Shown here: piece by piece, positions 25,521 to 34,556 of the stretch
Numbering within the stretch: the stretch's first letter is position 1
Layout: each line of letters starts with the position of its first letter
Source: Nitrosomonas sp.
Lineage (GTDB): Bacteria > Pseudomonadota > Gammaproteobacteria > Burkholderiales > Nitrosomonadaceae
NCBI GenBank assembly: GCA_021604405.1
Contig: BQJA01000005.1
Span: 1 to 64,000 of the forward strand
Length of the DNA: 64,000 nucleotides
Reading direction: 5' to 3'
Position numbers and translations under genes: made by a program
Notes under the pieces: generated by a model
The model's input: the letters and a program-made list of their open reading frames with translations, nothing else
Told to the model about the DNA's origin: nothing
Databases searched by the model: none

Positions 25521-25731
25521 GTTTTGTTGCGGGACGTGACGCAGCATTCCTGCCAGATACGTGCCGTTTTCTTGAAGGGATAGTCTACAGACTAGCCTTC
25601 AAGAAAGTGCATTATAGCAGTTGAAGCAAAGATCACCCCTTTTCCGTTTTGGACGATTTCCTGACAGCTACGAGGGTCTCTTTTGTAAAGCCGGGACATT
25701 CACGACATCATGGGCTGTGTGGGTGGGCAGG

Positions 25732-26283
25732 TTAATGTTTATTACTATGGTCTTTATTCCCACCGACGAGGTTAACCCTTTTGCATTCCGTAAGATCGAT
25801 CGACTCTATCTCTTCTCCTTCAGGACCTTTTTCATCCACCAGATCGAGGCAAACCAGTTCATTGTAACCATCCCCTTTATTAAACGCGCCGAAACACTCA
25901 GATTTCAAGTCAACCGTGAAGTCTAAAGGTACGTCGTCGGACCCTGTACATGAATTACCCGTTGTCTCGATTGTGATGAAGTTATCATTAGCAGCCGTAA
26001 TTTCTCCCATATCATTCGCGCAGTTAATGAGGTTGAATGGCGCAGGTAATTTTGTCGCTGCTTTGATGATCGCGGCTACTGTGCCGTCGGAGTGAATTGT
26101 AAGGTCAATAATTCCAACTTGAGGGCTAATTGGATGGTCTTAATTTTCAAACGAACAAGCATATTCACCAACAAAATCATCAATCCCCTCCACTGCATAT
26201 GCATTTTTCACATGAAAACCGCCCACAATGAACAATGACCCTACTGCCGCAATCATGATCCATTCCAGTTTTTCTTGTTTCAA
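25732..26283 (-). pseudogene. secreted protein gene interrupted by one in-frame stop
   Basis: Reading from TTG 26283 (GGAG upstream) gives a signal peptide (hydrophobic IMIAAVGSLFIVGGF, cleavage near AYA-VE), then DDFVGEYACSFEN. A TAA follows at 26140-26142, and the same frame continues without further interruption for 135 codons to TAA 25732. The downstream part is Cys-rich and acidic (ETTGNSCTGSDDVPLDF, LKSECFGAF, LTECKRVN). One base change explains the break. The FVG-x-Y-x-C start of the mature part matches the intact secreted protein at 26718 (FVGTYQC), so the two look distantly related. Function is unknown. Confidence 0.65.
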
Positions 26284-26717
26284 AAGTTTCTCCTTTTTTC
26301 ATGAATTGGGATGTAAAAGGGATTAATTGACGAGGTCGTCAGCGAAAAAACACTTTATTCATTACAGCGTTTTTTCTTCACCTTCTATCATCGCTTCGAC
26401 CCTAATGGAAGTTGGGTTGTCTGTCAAACCATTTATGCATAAAAATACAACCCATTGATTAAAAACAAAATAAAGGCTATGTCACGCTATTTTTGTAACA
26501 ATTAATTGTTAAAATTGACTTGTAAAATTATTTAATTTGCTGTTAGGCAGTAAGTTATAATGAATAGTGGTCGGAAAATTTCCCCCTTTCAGATAATTGA
26601 AAAATTCAACAATAAATTACTTTAATTGCCTATATTTCAAGTGTATTAATACGCATATGTGGTTAGTGGAGAGGGCCTCTTTTCGAACACTATTTTAATT
26701 TATCTGGAGGAAAAAAG
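26284..26717. promoter_or_regulatory. AT-rich divergent control region with a 16-bp perfect palindrome
   Basis: No gene is seen. It separates the nonsense-mutated secreted gene (minus) from the intact secreted gene (plus). TAACAATTAATTGTTA at 26496-26511 is a perfect 16-bp palindrome and a plausible operator. A CTGGAGG ribosome site sits just before ATG 26718. No clear -35/-10 pair is fixed by eye. Confidence 0.4.
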
Positions 26718-27233
26718 ATGAAACGTTCTTTGATACTCAGCTTTTTGGTGTCGATGCTTGTGGTTGGCATCGCATCAACATCGTTTGCCGCTGAAAAACA
26801 CCATTTCGAGAGTCCGTTTGTCGGCACGTACCAATGCCAAGCACTGGAGGATAATTACCCCACTCAATTCACCGAAGGTTTCCACAGTCTGAGCGTCCTG
26901 ACAATTAATGCAGATCACACCCTTGAAGCTGATTGGTATTCATTTGTGGACCTCACACGTCCGAACGAAGATGTCGAGAATCAGGGCACTGACCATGCGA
27001 CATGGGAAGGCGACCCCGATCAGCCCAGCCTGATTAGATGGACACAGACGACCGAAGGTGTTGATTTTGCGACGATCACGACCAAGCATATTTGCCTTGG
27101 TCAAGACAAGAGAGATGGGATTGGATATAACAAATTGAAGTGCATTGAGAAACAGGTTTTCGATCACATTGCAGAAGACACCGAGTTCGCATTTGATCAC
27201 TCCTTTACCTTTATCTCTTCGTGCGAGAGATAG
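26718..27233 (+). CDS. secreted hypothetical protein, 171 residues
   Basis: The start is well marked (CTGGAGG upstream). Residues 1-24 are a clear signal peptide (KRS, then LILSFLVSMLVVGIA, cleavage at SFA-AE). The mature part begins with FVGTYQCQALED and contains LTINADHTLEADW, WEGDPDQPSLIRW, HICLG, KLKCIE and a final SSCER, that is, four cysteines suited to two disulfides in the periplasm. The general pattern, a short beta-sandwich reporter-like domain, is not assignable to a known family. It resembles the nonsense-mutated neighbour on the opposite strand in its first mature residues. Confidence 0.6.
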   Translation: MKRSLILSFLVSMLVVGIASTSFAAEKHHFESPFVGTYQCQALEDNYPTQFTEGFHSLSVLTINADHTLEADWYSFVDLTRPNEDVENQGTDHATWEGDPDQPSLIRWTQTTEGVDFATITTKHICLGQDKRDGIGYNKLKCIEKQVFDHIAEDTEFAFDHSFTFISSCER

Positions 27234-27328
27234 TGTCTGTGTAAACACCTTGACGACCGGTGGGATGTGATTGCAAGACTCATCGAAAAGTTGAGGTCTT
27301 TCCCAAAACCGCCCGATGTCTGACTCGC

Positions 27329-27350
27329 CCCACTGGTACGTACCAGGGGG
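27329..27350. repeat. palindromic hairpin upstream of the DUF6868 gene
   Basis: CTGGTAC and GTACCAG abut at 27333-27346, a perfect 14-bp palindrome, and CCC/GGG extend it past one mismatch. It lies 55 bases before ATG 27405 and could be an operator or an end of the upstream transcript. No T-run is present. Confidence 0.4.
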
Positions 27351-27404
27351 CAGTTCTGTCTGCCCAATAAGGGACCATATATGCTCCCCAATAGGAGATA
27401 AATA

Positions 27405-27647
27405 ATGACAGTAGAAGTACTTGCAGAACTTCTCGGCTGGGCTTCAGTGATTAATATAGCCATTCTTTTGCTTTCAACCCTCGGGGTAATTACATTGCGA
27501 AAAGCAATTACAGGGATTCACGCCAAATTATTTGGACTAGATGAAAAGGATCTGGGAAGAGCGTATTTTCAATATCTAGCGCAATACAAAATTGCGATAA
27601 TCGTCTTGAATATTGCACCCTATATTGCGTTAAAAATTATGTCTTAG
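27405..27647 (+). CDS. DUF6868-like small membrane protein
   Basis: An 80-residue protein behind a strong AGGAGA ribosome site. It has two hydrophobic segments, about 15-32 (VINIAILLLSTLGVI) and 62-78 (AIIVLNIAPYIALKI), joined by a polar loop with AKLFGLDEKDLGRAYFQYL. This pattern matches the DUF6868 family of small inner-membrane proteins with unknown role. It is the best-preserved gene in the accessory stretch. Confidence 0.65.
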   Translation: MTVEVLAELLGWASVINIAILLLSTLGVITLRKAITGIHAKLFGLDEKDLGRAYFQYLAQYKIAIIVLNIAPYIALKIMS

Positions 27648-27732
27648 TCTATTTTATGCGCCTATAGTACAAGTTAAAAGATTCCATTTTATGTCATTGC
27701 GACCCGTTAACCTTCAAAATAAAGTGGGGTGG

Positions 27733-28511
27733 TTATAATAACAGCCCCATGAGATCGCGTTTCTCAAACAGATTGAGCTGCAATAACCGTAATATTTGTT
27801 GCATGCTGATCTGAATTGTTGACTTGAATTTGATAAACGCGATCAGTAGTATAAGGCGGGTGACAAAATGCACACCTTTGTTTGTCAATTGTTTAAACCA
27901 TTCATAATCCATGTAACCTCTATCTATTTGCCACAATACTGCCGGTTGGAAATGCCAGCGTACGTCCGACTTCAATATCACTGGATTTCTCTCAGTGATC
28001 ACTGCAAACTCACGCAAATAACCGCTGTGGTTGAGACCGACATGCAGCTTGATAGCGCCTTTCGTAGCGCGAAAATCAGCCCATGGAAAGACAGACAGGC
28101 ATAGGTCAAGGTTGTGTATCCAGTGAATAAAGCTTGCTCTGAAAGCAGCATTGATGACCGGGCGCCAGACATTGGCAATGATGCAATAGTTTCCCAAATA
28201 ACGCTTCATACAAGCGATAAGGCTTATTCCCATTCATGCAGGCAAGATTGATTCATGCGGGCAAGATTGGAGCGCGTCAGTTTTGCGCTACCAAGATGAT
28301 AAAGACGGTGTACTTGCGCACTCACGCTTCCAACAATATCGCGCAAGCTGATGCGACCGGACAATTGTGCCATTGCTATGGTGACAAACGGTGACCATCG
28401 GAGTGCAGTACGATAAGCGTGCCCGGAATGATGACGGTTAGCCAAAGACTCAAATTCATGTCTCGGAACAAATCTTAGAATTTGTGACAAGATTGTATTA
28501 CAATGGGCCAT
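27733..28511 (-). pseudogene. IS4-family transposase remnant (DUF4372-type N-terminus)
   Basis: The 5' part from ATG 28511 reads MAHCNTILSQILRFVPRHEF, with HSGHAYRTALRW and MAQLSGRISLRDI, the DUF4372 domain that opens many IS4 transposases. After about 90 residues the frame breaks. Pieces in other frames continue (ERNPVILKSDVRWHF, YMDYEWFKQLTNKGVHFVTRL), and the end LLQLNLFEKRDLMGLL matches the family C-terminus. At about 780 bases the coding stretch is shorter than the usual 1.1-1.2 kb and has several frameshifts, so it cannot encode an active transposase. No terminal inverted repeats or target duplication were found by eye. Confidence 0.75.
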
Positions 28512-28919
28512 GGTCTGATTTATTTATTTGGTTCAACAAGTTATGTGTAACTTATTATACCAATTATGGCTAAATCAGATCGCCATATCTGTGTGTTATC
28601 GAGGCAACAGTGTTGCGATTTATTACTGCGGCTAATTTGTTTACCAGGCAGAGCATCACCTAACTCAACGGCAATTCAGCAGCCGACAATCCACCGCCGT
28701 CGAACGCATTCTGTGACAAGCCCAGGACATAGTTATCACCACGAAACGTAGCTTGTTTGATCCATTCCCCCGTAATGTCTACTTCATCAGGCTGGCAGGC
28801 GCCCACCCACTGTTGTGATGTGGCAATCGGCTCAAACCATATTAAAAAATAAGAATGGTTTTTTGCTCCAAGCTACAACAGTCAAAAAAACACCGGAGAT
28901 GCGTTTGCCGGCGGTTACC
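28512..28919. other. gap with a start-less minus-strand open frame
   Basis: No intact gene is seen. A minus-strand frame is open from 28872 to TAG 28660 (71 codons) and reads plausibly (WVGACQPDEVDITGEW, NYVLGLSQNAFDGGG) but has no ATG, GTG or TTG at its beginning. It may be a remnant of a gene cut by the adjacent IS4-like insertion. It is not assigned to a family. Confidence 0.35.
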
Positions 28920-30194
28920 TTAGTTCACAGCATCCAAAGCCTGGCTGATATCCGCAATAATATCGTCGATATTCTCAATCCCAACGGATAGTCGCACAAG
29001 ATCCACACTGACGCCGGCGGCTGATAATTCCTGTTCGTTCAATTGCCGATGCGTGGTCGAAGCGGGGTGGCATGCTAACGATTTGGCGTCGCCGATATTG
29101 ACCAGACGCAGAATCATTTTTAATGCATCAATGAATTGCACGCCGGACTCAAACCCGCCTTTGATGCCAAAACTTAAAATTCCAGAGGCTTTACCACCCG
29201 TGATCTTCTGACAGGTTTGATGATAGGTGCTGCTGGGTAACGCGGCGTAGTTAACCCAGGCTATCTTGGTATGGGTTTCCAGATAGGCAGCCACTTTTTC
29301 AGCATTCTCGCAATGTCTTTCCATGCGCAGTCCCAATGTTTCAAGGCCTTGCAGAATCAGAAATGCATTAAAAGGCGACAATGCGGCGCCCATGTTTCGC
29401 AATGGAACGACCCGGCAACGTCCAATATATGCAGCGGGACCTAAGGCCTCAGTATAAATAACGCCGTGATAAGAAGGATCCGGTTCGCTTAAAACAGGGA
29501 ATTTATCCTTATTTGCCACCCAATCAAACTGTCCTGAATCTATAATCGCGCCACCGATACAGGTACCATGTCCACCGATATATTTAGTCAGCGAATGAAC
29601 AACAATGTCTGCGCCCATTTCAAAGGGACGGCATAGATAAGGGGTAGCCACGGTGTTATCAACAATTAACGGGATGCCAAATTTGTGCGCAATCGTTGCT
29701 AAACGCTCAATATCAACGATATTGCCGGCCGGGTTGCCAATTGATTCGCAAAAAACAGCTTTTGTGTTGATGTCAATTGCTTTCTCAATACCGTCATAAT
29801 CTTCAAATGATAACATTCGCACATCAATACCTTGCCTGGGAAGCGTATGGGAAAAAAGATTGTAGGTGCCGCCATATAGCTGGCTGGTACTGATAATATT
29901 TGTGCCTGCTTCACAGATGCATTGAATGGCATAAGTAATTGCCGCCATGCCGGATGCAACCGCTAATGCGCCAACACCGCCTTCCATTGCCGCCAGGCGC
30001 TGTTCTAAGACATCCGTGGTCGGATTCATGATCCGGGTATATATATTTCCCTGCACCTTAAGATTGAAAAGATCCGCGCCGTGTTGGGTGTCATCAAATG
30101 TGAACGAAGTTGTTTGATAAATGGGCACCGCCGCTGCCCGTGTTGTGGCTTCTGATTCATAGGCATGATGCAATGCCAGGGTTTCAAGTTTCAT
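28920..30194 (-). CDS. metY: O-acetylhomoserine (thiol)-lyase / homocysteine synthase
   Basis: Start at ATG 30194 (MKLETLALHHAYE), the usual family N-terminus, giving 424 residues; an upstream in-frame Met at 30260 adds an unlike extension. It is a PLP enzyme of the Cys/Met metabolism family: YTRIMNPTTDVLEQRLAAME near the N-terminus, SGMAAITYA, SQLYGGTYNLF, VDNTVATPYLCRP, and HSLTKYIGGHGT with the PLP lysine. It makes homocysteine from O-acetylhomoserine and sulfide, the direct-sulfhydrylation route to methionine. It stands alone; its downstream end faces the accessory stretch. Confidence 0.92.
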   Translation of the reverse strand: MKLETLALHHAYESEATTRAAAVPIYQTTSFTFDDTQHGADLFNLKVQGNIYTRIMNPTTDVLEQRLAAMEGGVGALAVASGMAAITYAIQCICEAGTNIISTSQLYGGTYNLFSHTLPRQGIDVRMLSFEDYDGIEKAIDINTKAVFCESIGNPAGNIVDIERLATIAHKFGIPLIVDNTVATPYLCRPFEMGADIVVHSLTKYIGGHGTCIGGAIIDSGQFDWVANKDKFPVLSEPDPSYHGVIYTEALGPAAYIGRCRVVPLRNMGAALSPFNAFLILQGLETLGLRMERHCENAEKVAAYLETHTKIAWVNYAALPSSTYHQTCQKITGGKASGILSFGIKGGFESGVQFIDALKMILRLVNIGDAKSLACHPASTTHRQLNEQELSAAGVSVDLVRLSVGIENIDDIIADISQALDAVN

Positions 30195-30550
30195 AATCGA
30201 TGCCTTTAATAGGGTAAAAAATAATCTTATATGTGACGAATGCGTACCACCCAAAAACACCCGAGTGGAAAGTTATTCACTATTGGTTCTTGAGTTTATC
30301 AGTTATTATTTAATCAATCCTGCACCTTAGTAAAAGACAGGATTTTTCCGGATTTGTCAGACAATCCCCTGTTTTCAAAAATTCCCGGCGTTGCCACAAC
30401 AGATCCGGGTTGTATTATTATTTTAAGCGAATCGTGGTGTTATTGTGCGCTGCTTGTAACTATCATTATTGCGTGCATTTGATATCGTTATTAATCGCCA
30501 AGCACTATTTGTTTTATCAAGGCCGCTTCAGCATTTGTGAAAACATCACG

Positions 30551-30733
30551 ATGGACGATTTTAGCCATAAAATATTGACTAATGCAGCAATCAGCACTTT
30601 ATTAAAACGATCGTCTTCAAAAAAGGAATTGGATGATTTAAAAGCGTCACGCCTCGGTTGCAAAATTGACGGTTCAGATCTTGCCCGAGAGCATATAGTC
30701 AGTTCGGGCACGCTCAATTACTTTAATGCATAA
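30551..30733 (+). CDS. small hypothetical protein overlapping the AMP phosphorylase start
   Basis: A 60-residue frame from ATG 30551 ([13 protein letters not shown]) ends at TAA 30731-30733, eight bases inside the AMP phosphorylase gene. The overlap suggests translational coupling. It is hydrophilic, with a Ser/Lys-rich middle ([14 protein letters not shown]). A longer frame from 30410 would add a hydrophobic, Cys-rich, unlikely N-terminus. No family is known, and the ribosome site is poor. It may be a leader peptide or a spurious frame. Confidence 0.35.
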   Translation: MDDFSHKILTNAAISTLLKRSSSKKELDDLKASRLGCKIDGSDLAREHIVSSGTLNYFNA

Positions 30734-32261
30734 GCAAACTTTAAAACTGCGCCGTGTCGCGATTGACACCTATCATGAAAATGTGGCTTATCTGCATCGA
30801 GAATGCGAGGTCTACCGGGCAGAGGGTTTTCAGGCGCTGTCTAAAATCAAGATCAGCGCCAATGGCAGCAAGATACTCGCGGTATTAAATGTGGTTGATG
30901 ATGACGCGATTGTTACGCCATTGGAGTTAGGTCTTTCCGAGCAGGCTTATCATCAACTCAATGCAGACGACCAATGCCAGGTTTGCGTCGATCATGCAGA
31001 ATACCCCGCTTCCATGGATGCCGTGCGCCGCAAAATTAGTGGTGAGCGGCTTACGTTGGAAGACTTTACATCGATCGTTGATGATATTGCTGAAAGCCGC
31101 TATTCAAAAATGGAAATGGCCGCTTTTTTAGTCGCGTCAGGACAAAACAGCCTGGATCGCGACGAAGTTTATTTCCTCACCCGGGCCATGTTGCAGTCTG
31201 GCCAGCGACTTAACTGGGCAGAACCATTGGTTGCGGATAAGCACTGTATTGGTGGTATACCCGGTAATCGTACCTCGATGTTAGTGGTTCCTATCGTGGC
31301 TGCGCACGGTATGCTGATACCCAAAACATCCAGCCGCGCAATTACCTCGCCCGCGGGTACCGCGGACAGTATGGAAATACTTGCGACGGTTAATCTTACT
31401 CCCGGAAAATTGCACGATATTGTCCGTAAACAGCGCGGTTGTCTGGCCTGGGGTGGTACCGCGCGTCTCGCCCCCGTTGACGACATGCTTATTTCAGTGG
31501 AAAGGCCATTGGGCATTGACTCGCAAGGACAAATGGTGGCGTCGATTTTATCCAAAAAGCTTGCTGCTGGTTCAACGCATTTGCTCATTGATATTCCGGT
31601 TGGCCCTACTGCAAAGGTCCGGCATATGCGTCAAGCGTTGTCATTAAGAAAATTATTTGAATTTGTCGGTGATCAGCTCAATATTCATTTGGAAGTGATT
31701 ATTACCGACGGACGACAGCCCATCGGTCGGGGTATTGGGCCTACGCTGGAAGCAAGAGATGTTATGATGGTATTGGAAAATAATCCTAAAGCGCCAGAAG
31801 ATTTGCGTCAAAAGTCGTTGGTGCTGGCAGGACGGATCATTGAATTTGATCCAGATGTGCGCGGTGGAAGCGGCTACGCTATTGCGAGGGACATTCTTGA
31901 TTCAGGCAGAGCGCTGGAAAAAATGAATGACATTATTCGGGCGCAGGGTGCACGTTCATTTGACTTTACACCGGGGATGCATAGTCTTGAAGTCAAGGCG
32001 AGCCGTACCGGTACCGTTACCGCTATTGATAATTTGCACATGGCAAAAATTGCGCGAATGGCGGGTGCGCCGATAGATAAAAAAGCGGGCGTTGATCTCA
32101 TTCGCAAAACCGGCGATGCAGTATCAAAAGGTGAGGGTATCTATCGCATTCATGCTGAGTTTATATCTGACTTTGAGTTTGCAAAAAATCTGGTTGCGCA
32201 AAAAGATGGTTACACCATTGGTAACGAAGAAGACGTCAACAGGCACGATGGTTTTTTATAA
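30726..32261 (+). CDS. AMP phosphorylase / thymidine phosphorylase family (archaeal-type)
   Basis: 511 residues, the length of the archaeal AMP phosphorylase group and longer than E. coli DeoA (about 440), because of an N-terminal domain of roughly 85 residues ([20 protein letters not shown]). The phosphorylase core has [38 protein letters not shown] (phosphate and nucleoside site) and [11 protein letters not shown]. Enzymes of this group split AMP, CMP or UMP with phosphate to give the base and ribose-1,5-bisphosphate. The PRPP synthetase gene follows 18 bases later, so ribose-phosphate exchange between nucleotides and PRPP is the likely theme. Confidence 0.88.
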   Translation: MHKQTLKLRRVAIDTYHENVAYLHRECEVYRAEGFQALSKIKISANGSKILAVLNVVDDDAIVTPLELGLSEQAYHQLNADDQCQVCVDHAEYPASMDAVRRKISGERLTLEDFTSIVDDIAESRYSKMEMAAFLVASGQNSLDRDEVYFLTRAMLQSGQRLNWAEPLVADKHCIGGIPGNRTSMLVVPIVAAHGMLIPKTSSRAITSPAGTADSMEILATVNLTPGKLHDIVRKQRGCLAWGGTARLAPVDDMLISVERPLGIDSQGQMVASILSKKLAAGSTHLLIDIPVGPTAKVRHMRQALSLRKLFEFVGDQLNIHLEVIITDGRQPIGRGIGPTLEARDVMMVLENNPKAPEDLRQKSLVLAGRIIEFDPDVRGGSGYAIARDILDSGRALEKMNDIIRAQGARSFDFTPGMHSLEVKASRTGTVTAIDNLHMAKIARMAGAPIDKKAGVDLIRKTGDAVSKGEGIYRIHAEFISDFEFAKNLVAQKDGYTIGNEEDVNRHDGFL

Positions 32262-32279
32262 AGTGAGAAGCATTTAATT

Positions 32280-33155
32280 ATGTTAGTGATTGGTTTTGAT
32301 GATTATCGCCAACAGGCAAAAACACTTGCAGAAGCGATGCGGATAGATTATCAAGAAGTATGCCGCCACACCTTCCCTGATGGTGAAAGTCTGATTCAGG
32401 TGCCAACAGCGCTGCCTGCACATGTTGTATTAGTCAGAAGCCTCGATCAACCCAATAGTAAAATTATAGAGTTGTTATTCAGTGCTGCGGCCCTGCGTAA
32501 ACAAGGTGCGGAACGGATTACACTGGTGGCGCCTTATTTATGCTATATGCGCCAGGATGCTGAAAATCGCCCGGGTGAGGCAATAAGCCAGCAAGTTATC
32601 GGGAAACTGCTCGCTGATAACTTCGACGATGTGATTACGGTTGATCCACATTTGCACCGCGTGTCTAAACTTGAGCAAGTCATCCCGATGCAAAATGCAT
32701 TGGCAATTTCCGCCGGCGGCCCCATCGGAGAGTTTCTTAAAGACAAACTGAAGAAGGGGATATTAGTAGGGCCCGACAGCGAATCTGAACAATGGGTAAA
32801 GGAAATTGCATCCAAAACCGGTTTTTTATACACGATCGCCGCAAAGACAAGAACGGGTGATAAACAAGTCGATATCTGTATTCCAGAAAAAAATTATAAA
32901 AATCAACATATCATCCTCATTGATGATATGGCCAGTACTGGTCGCACAGTGGCGCATGCCGCAGAAAAATTGTTTCAGGCGGGCGCTAGACAAGTCGATG
33001 TAGTCGTGACTCATCCATTATTTAGCGCGGACGCTGAACAATATATCAAGCAATCCGGTGTGACGAATATCTGGAGTACAAACAGTATTACTCATCCAAC
33101 GAATGTCATACCTCTGACAGGCTTATTAGCTAAATACATCAAAGAAATCAACTAA
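32280..33155 (+). CDS. prs: ribose-phosphate pyrophosphokinase (PRPP synthetase)
   Basis: A 291-residue enzyme, shorter than the usual bacterial Prs (about 315). Visible motifs are HTFPDGESLIQVP, LVAPYLCYMRQD (ATP site), VDPHLHR (metal/His), GPDSESEQWV, and the PRPP loop IILIDDMASTGRT. It transfers pyrophosphate from ATP to ribose-5-phosphate. The short length and the C-terminal THPLFSADAEQYIKQSGV pattern look more like archaeal/class-II-like enzymes. It is co-transcribed with the AMP phosphorylase (18-base gap). A housekeeping prs probably exists elsewhere, making this a specialised copy (inference). Confidence 0.88.
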   Translation: MLVIGFDDYRQQAKTLAEAMRIDYQEVCRHTFPDGESLIQVPTALPAHVVLVRSLDQPNSKIIELLFSAAALRKQGAERITLVAPYLCYMRQDAENRPGEAISQQVIGKLLADNFDDVITVDPHLHRVSKLEQVIPMQNALAISAGGPIGEFLKDKLKKGILVGPDSESEQWVKEIASKTGFLYTIAAKTRTGDKQVDICIPEKNYKNQHIILIDDMASTGRTVAHAAEKLFQAGARQVDVVVTHPLFSADAEQYIKQSGVTNIWSTNSITHPTNVIPLTGLLAKYIKEIN

Positions 33156-33350
33156 AACTGCCGAGTTCAGTCATATATGATTATGGATGAAAACCAACCA
33201 AGATCGTCAAATCACTTTCATTGTCTTCGGACGTGCTTTAGAATGCCAAACAATTCTTATCTATAATCAGTTTGCCAATAAGGCTGATGCTCATATACAG
33301 GATGACCATGCAAATGAGCCGGGTGTGAACCAATACATACAATAAACCTA

Positions 33351-34007
33351 ATGAATAAACCATTACTTTCTGACATTTCGGTGGATACCTGGGTGCAGGG
33401 CGGGCCGGTTGAAGCTGAAGGTCTTGCCGGATCGGTTGTTTTAGTCGAGGTCTTTCAAGTTAACTGCCCTGGTTGTTTTCTCCATACTTTGCCCAAAGCG
33501 ATTCAGTTACATGAAAAATACAAGGATAATGGCCTCGTCATTATTGCTTTAGCGACTGCGTTTGAAGATTACGATAAAAATACGCTGGAGAATTTGCGCC
33601 GGATGGTAGAAACGGGTGAAGTAATTGGAGAGACTTTTAAAGCCTTAAGCCAATACGGAATGCTGAAGGATGGCAAGTTGCAATGGCGTTTGCCATTTGC
33701 GGTCGGAATGGATCGCGTCGTGCCTGAAACTGAGCCAGTTACTGATGAAAAAGTGCTGCAATATGCTCGTGACTTTTTACCAGAATTTGATCGCCTGAGC
33801 GACGAACAGCGGCAAGCCGTACTCGATCAGGTCAAGAATTATTTAGCGCAAAAAACTATGAAAGCAGAAACTTTTGAACGATTTGCTTTGCAGGGTACGC
33901 CATCATCGATTCTGTTTGACCGAACGGGTCAATTAAGAGATGTTTCATTTGGCCAGGCAGAACATCAGCAGTCGCTGGTTGAGCAATTTTTGGCGCAAGC
34001 AGAATAA
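33351..34007 (+). CDS. thioredoxin-fold (TlpA/AhpC-like) protein
   Basis: A 218-residue protein with no signal peptide. The N-terminal half is a thioredoxin fold: VVLVEVFQVNCPGCFLHTLP with a C-P-G-C redox pair near residue 42, then GLVIIALATAFEDYD. A helical insertion separates it from the closing FALQGTPSSILFDRTGQL, which holds the conserved cis-Pro (GTPSS). It is a likely cytosolic thiol oxidoreductase or peroxidase-like protein; the partner is unknown. It lies 195 bases after prs and appears to be its own unit. Confidence 0.8.
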   Translation: MNKPLLSDISVDTWVQGGPVEAEGLAGSVVLVEVFQVNCPGCFLHTLPKAIQLHEKYKDNGLVIIALATAFEDYDKNTLENLRRMVETGEVIGETFKALSQYGMLKDGKLQWRLPFAVGMDRVVPETEPVTDEKVLQYARDFLPEFDRLSDEQRQAVLDQVKNYLAQKTMKAETFERFALQGTPSSILFDRTGQLRDVSFGQAEHQQSLVEQFLAQAE

Positions 34008-34449
34008 GACTAAGCCCAGGGTACGACCAGATTTCGCGAAAAGTTAGTAATGCCTGCGCGTAATCAATTAGATTTGTGATGCTGTGGCTGTTCAGCCAAA
34101 TGGCGGGAATTATTGCTATTATGCGCAATTAAACCCCAATTGCCGATTGCGGTATGATCAAAACGGTAAGTTCTTTCGGCTAATTTTGCGTAAGACATTG
34201 TCTGGCAGCTAAAATAGCGTCGCATCGCTCCTCAGGCCTAACCTTCCAACGCGGTTTCAGATTATATTGGGAATTGTATAGGGATTGATGCATGTAAATA
34301 CCGGTGGATGCGACGAGTCAAACGAGCGCAGGCTAGGCATGAAGCACATTGAAAATATTTGGCGCGCTTATCGTTAAATTTACGCGTAAGTTGATAGGTA
34401 ATCGGTTGAGCGGGTGTGGATTTGCAGCAATAATGAAAGCCTACTTTGT
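34008..34449. other. intergenic stretch before the ribosomal operon
   Basis: About 440 bases hold no recognisable gene, RNA or repeat. The region is of mixed composition and may contain control elements for the S6 operon beyond the promoter listed next. Confidence 0.35.
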
Positions 34450-34478
34450 TTGATATTTTCTCATTAATTCAGTAAAAT
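34450..34478 (+). promoter_or_regulatory. sigma-70 promoter of the rpsF operon
   Basis: TTGATA at 34450-34455 and TAAAAT at 34473-34478 are separated by 17 bases, close to consensus. The resulting leader of about 70 bases before ATG 34557 contains TTCACA and TGTGAG able to pair, and could serve the S6:S18 autoregulation known for this operon in other bacteria (inference). Confidence 0.65.
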
Positions 34479-34556
34479 TAGATACTTTTTAACCTTGCCT
34501 CATCATACTGTTCACATTCAGTGAAAAGTGTGAGCGGCTATACCCATAAGGAAACC

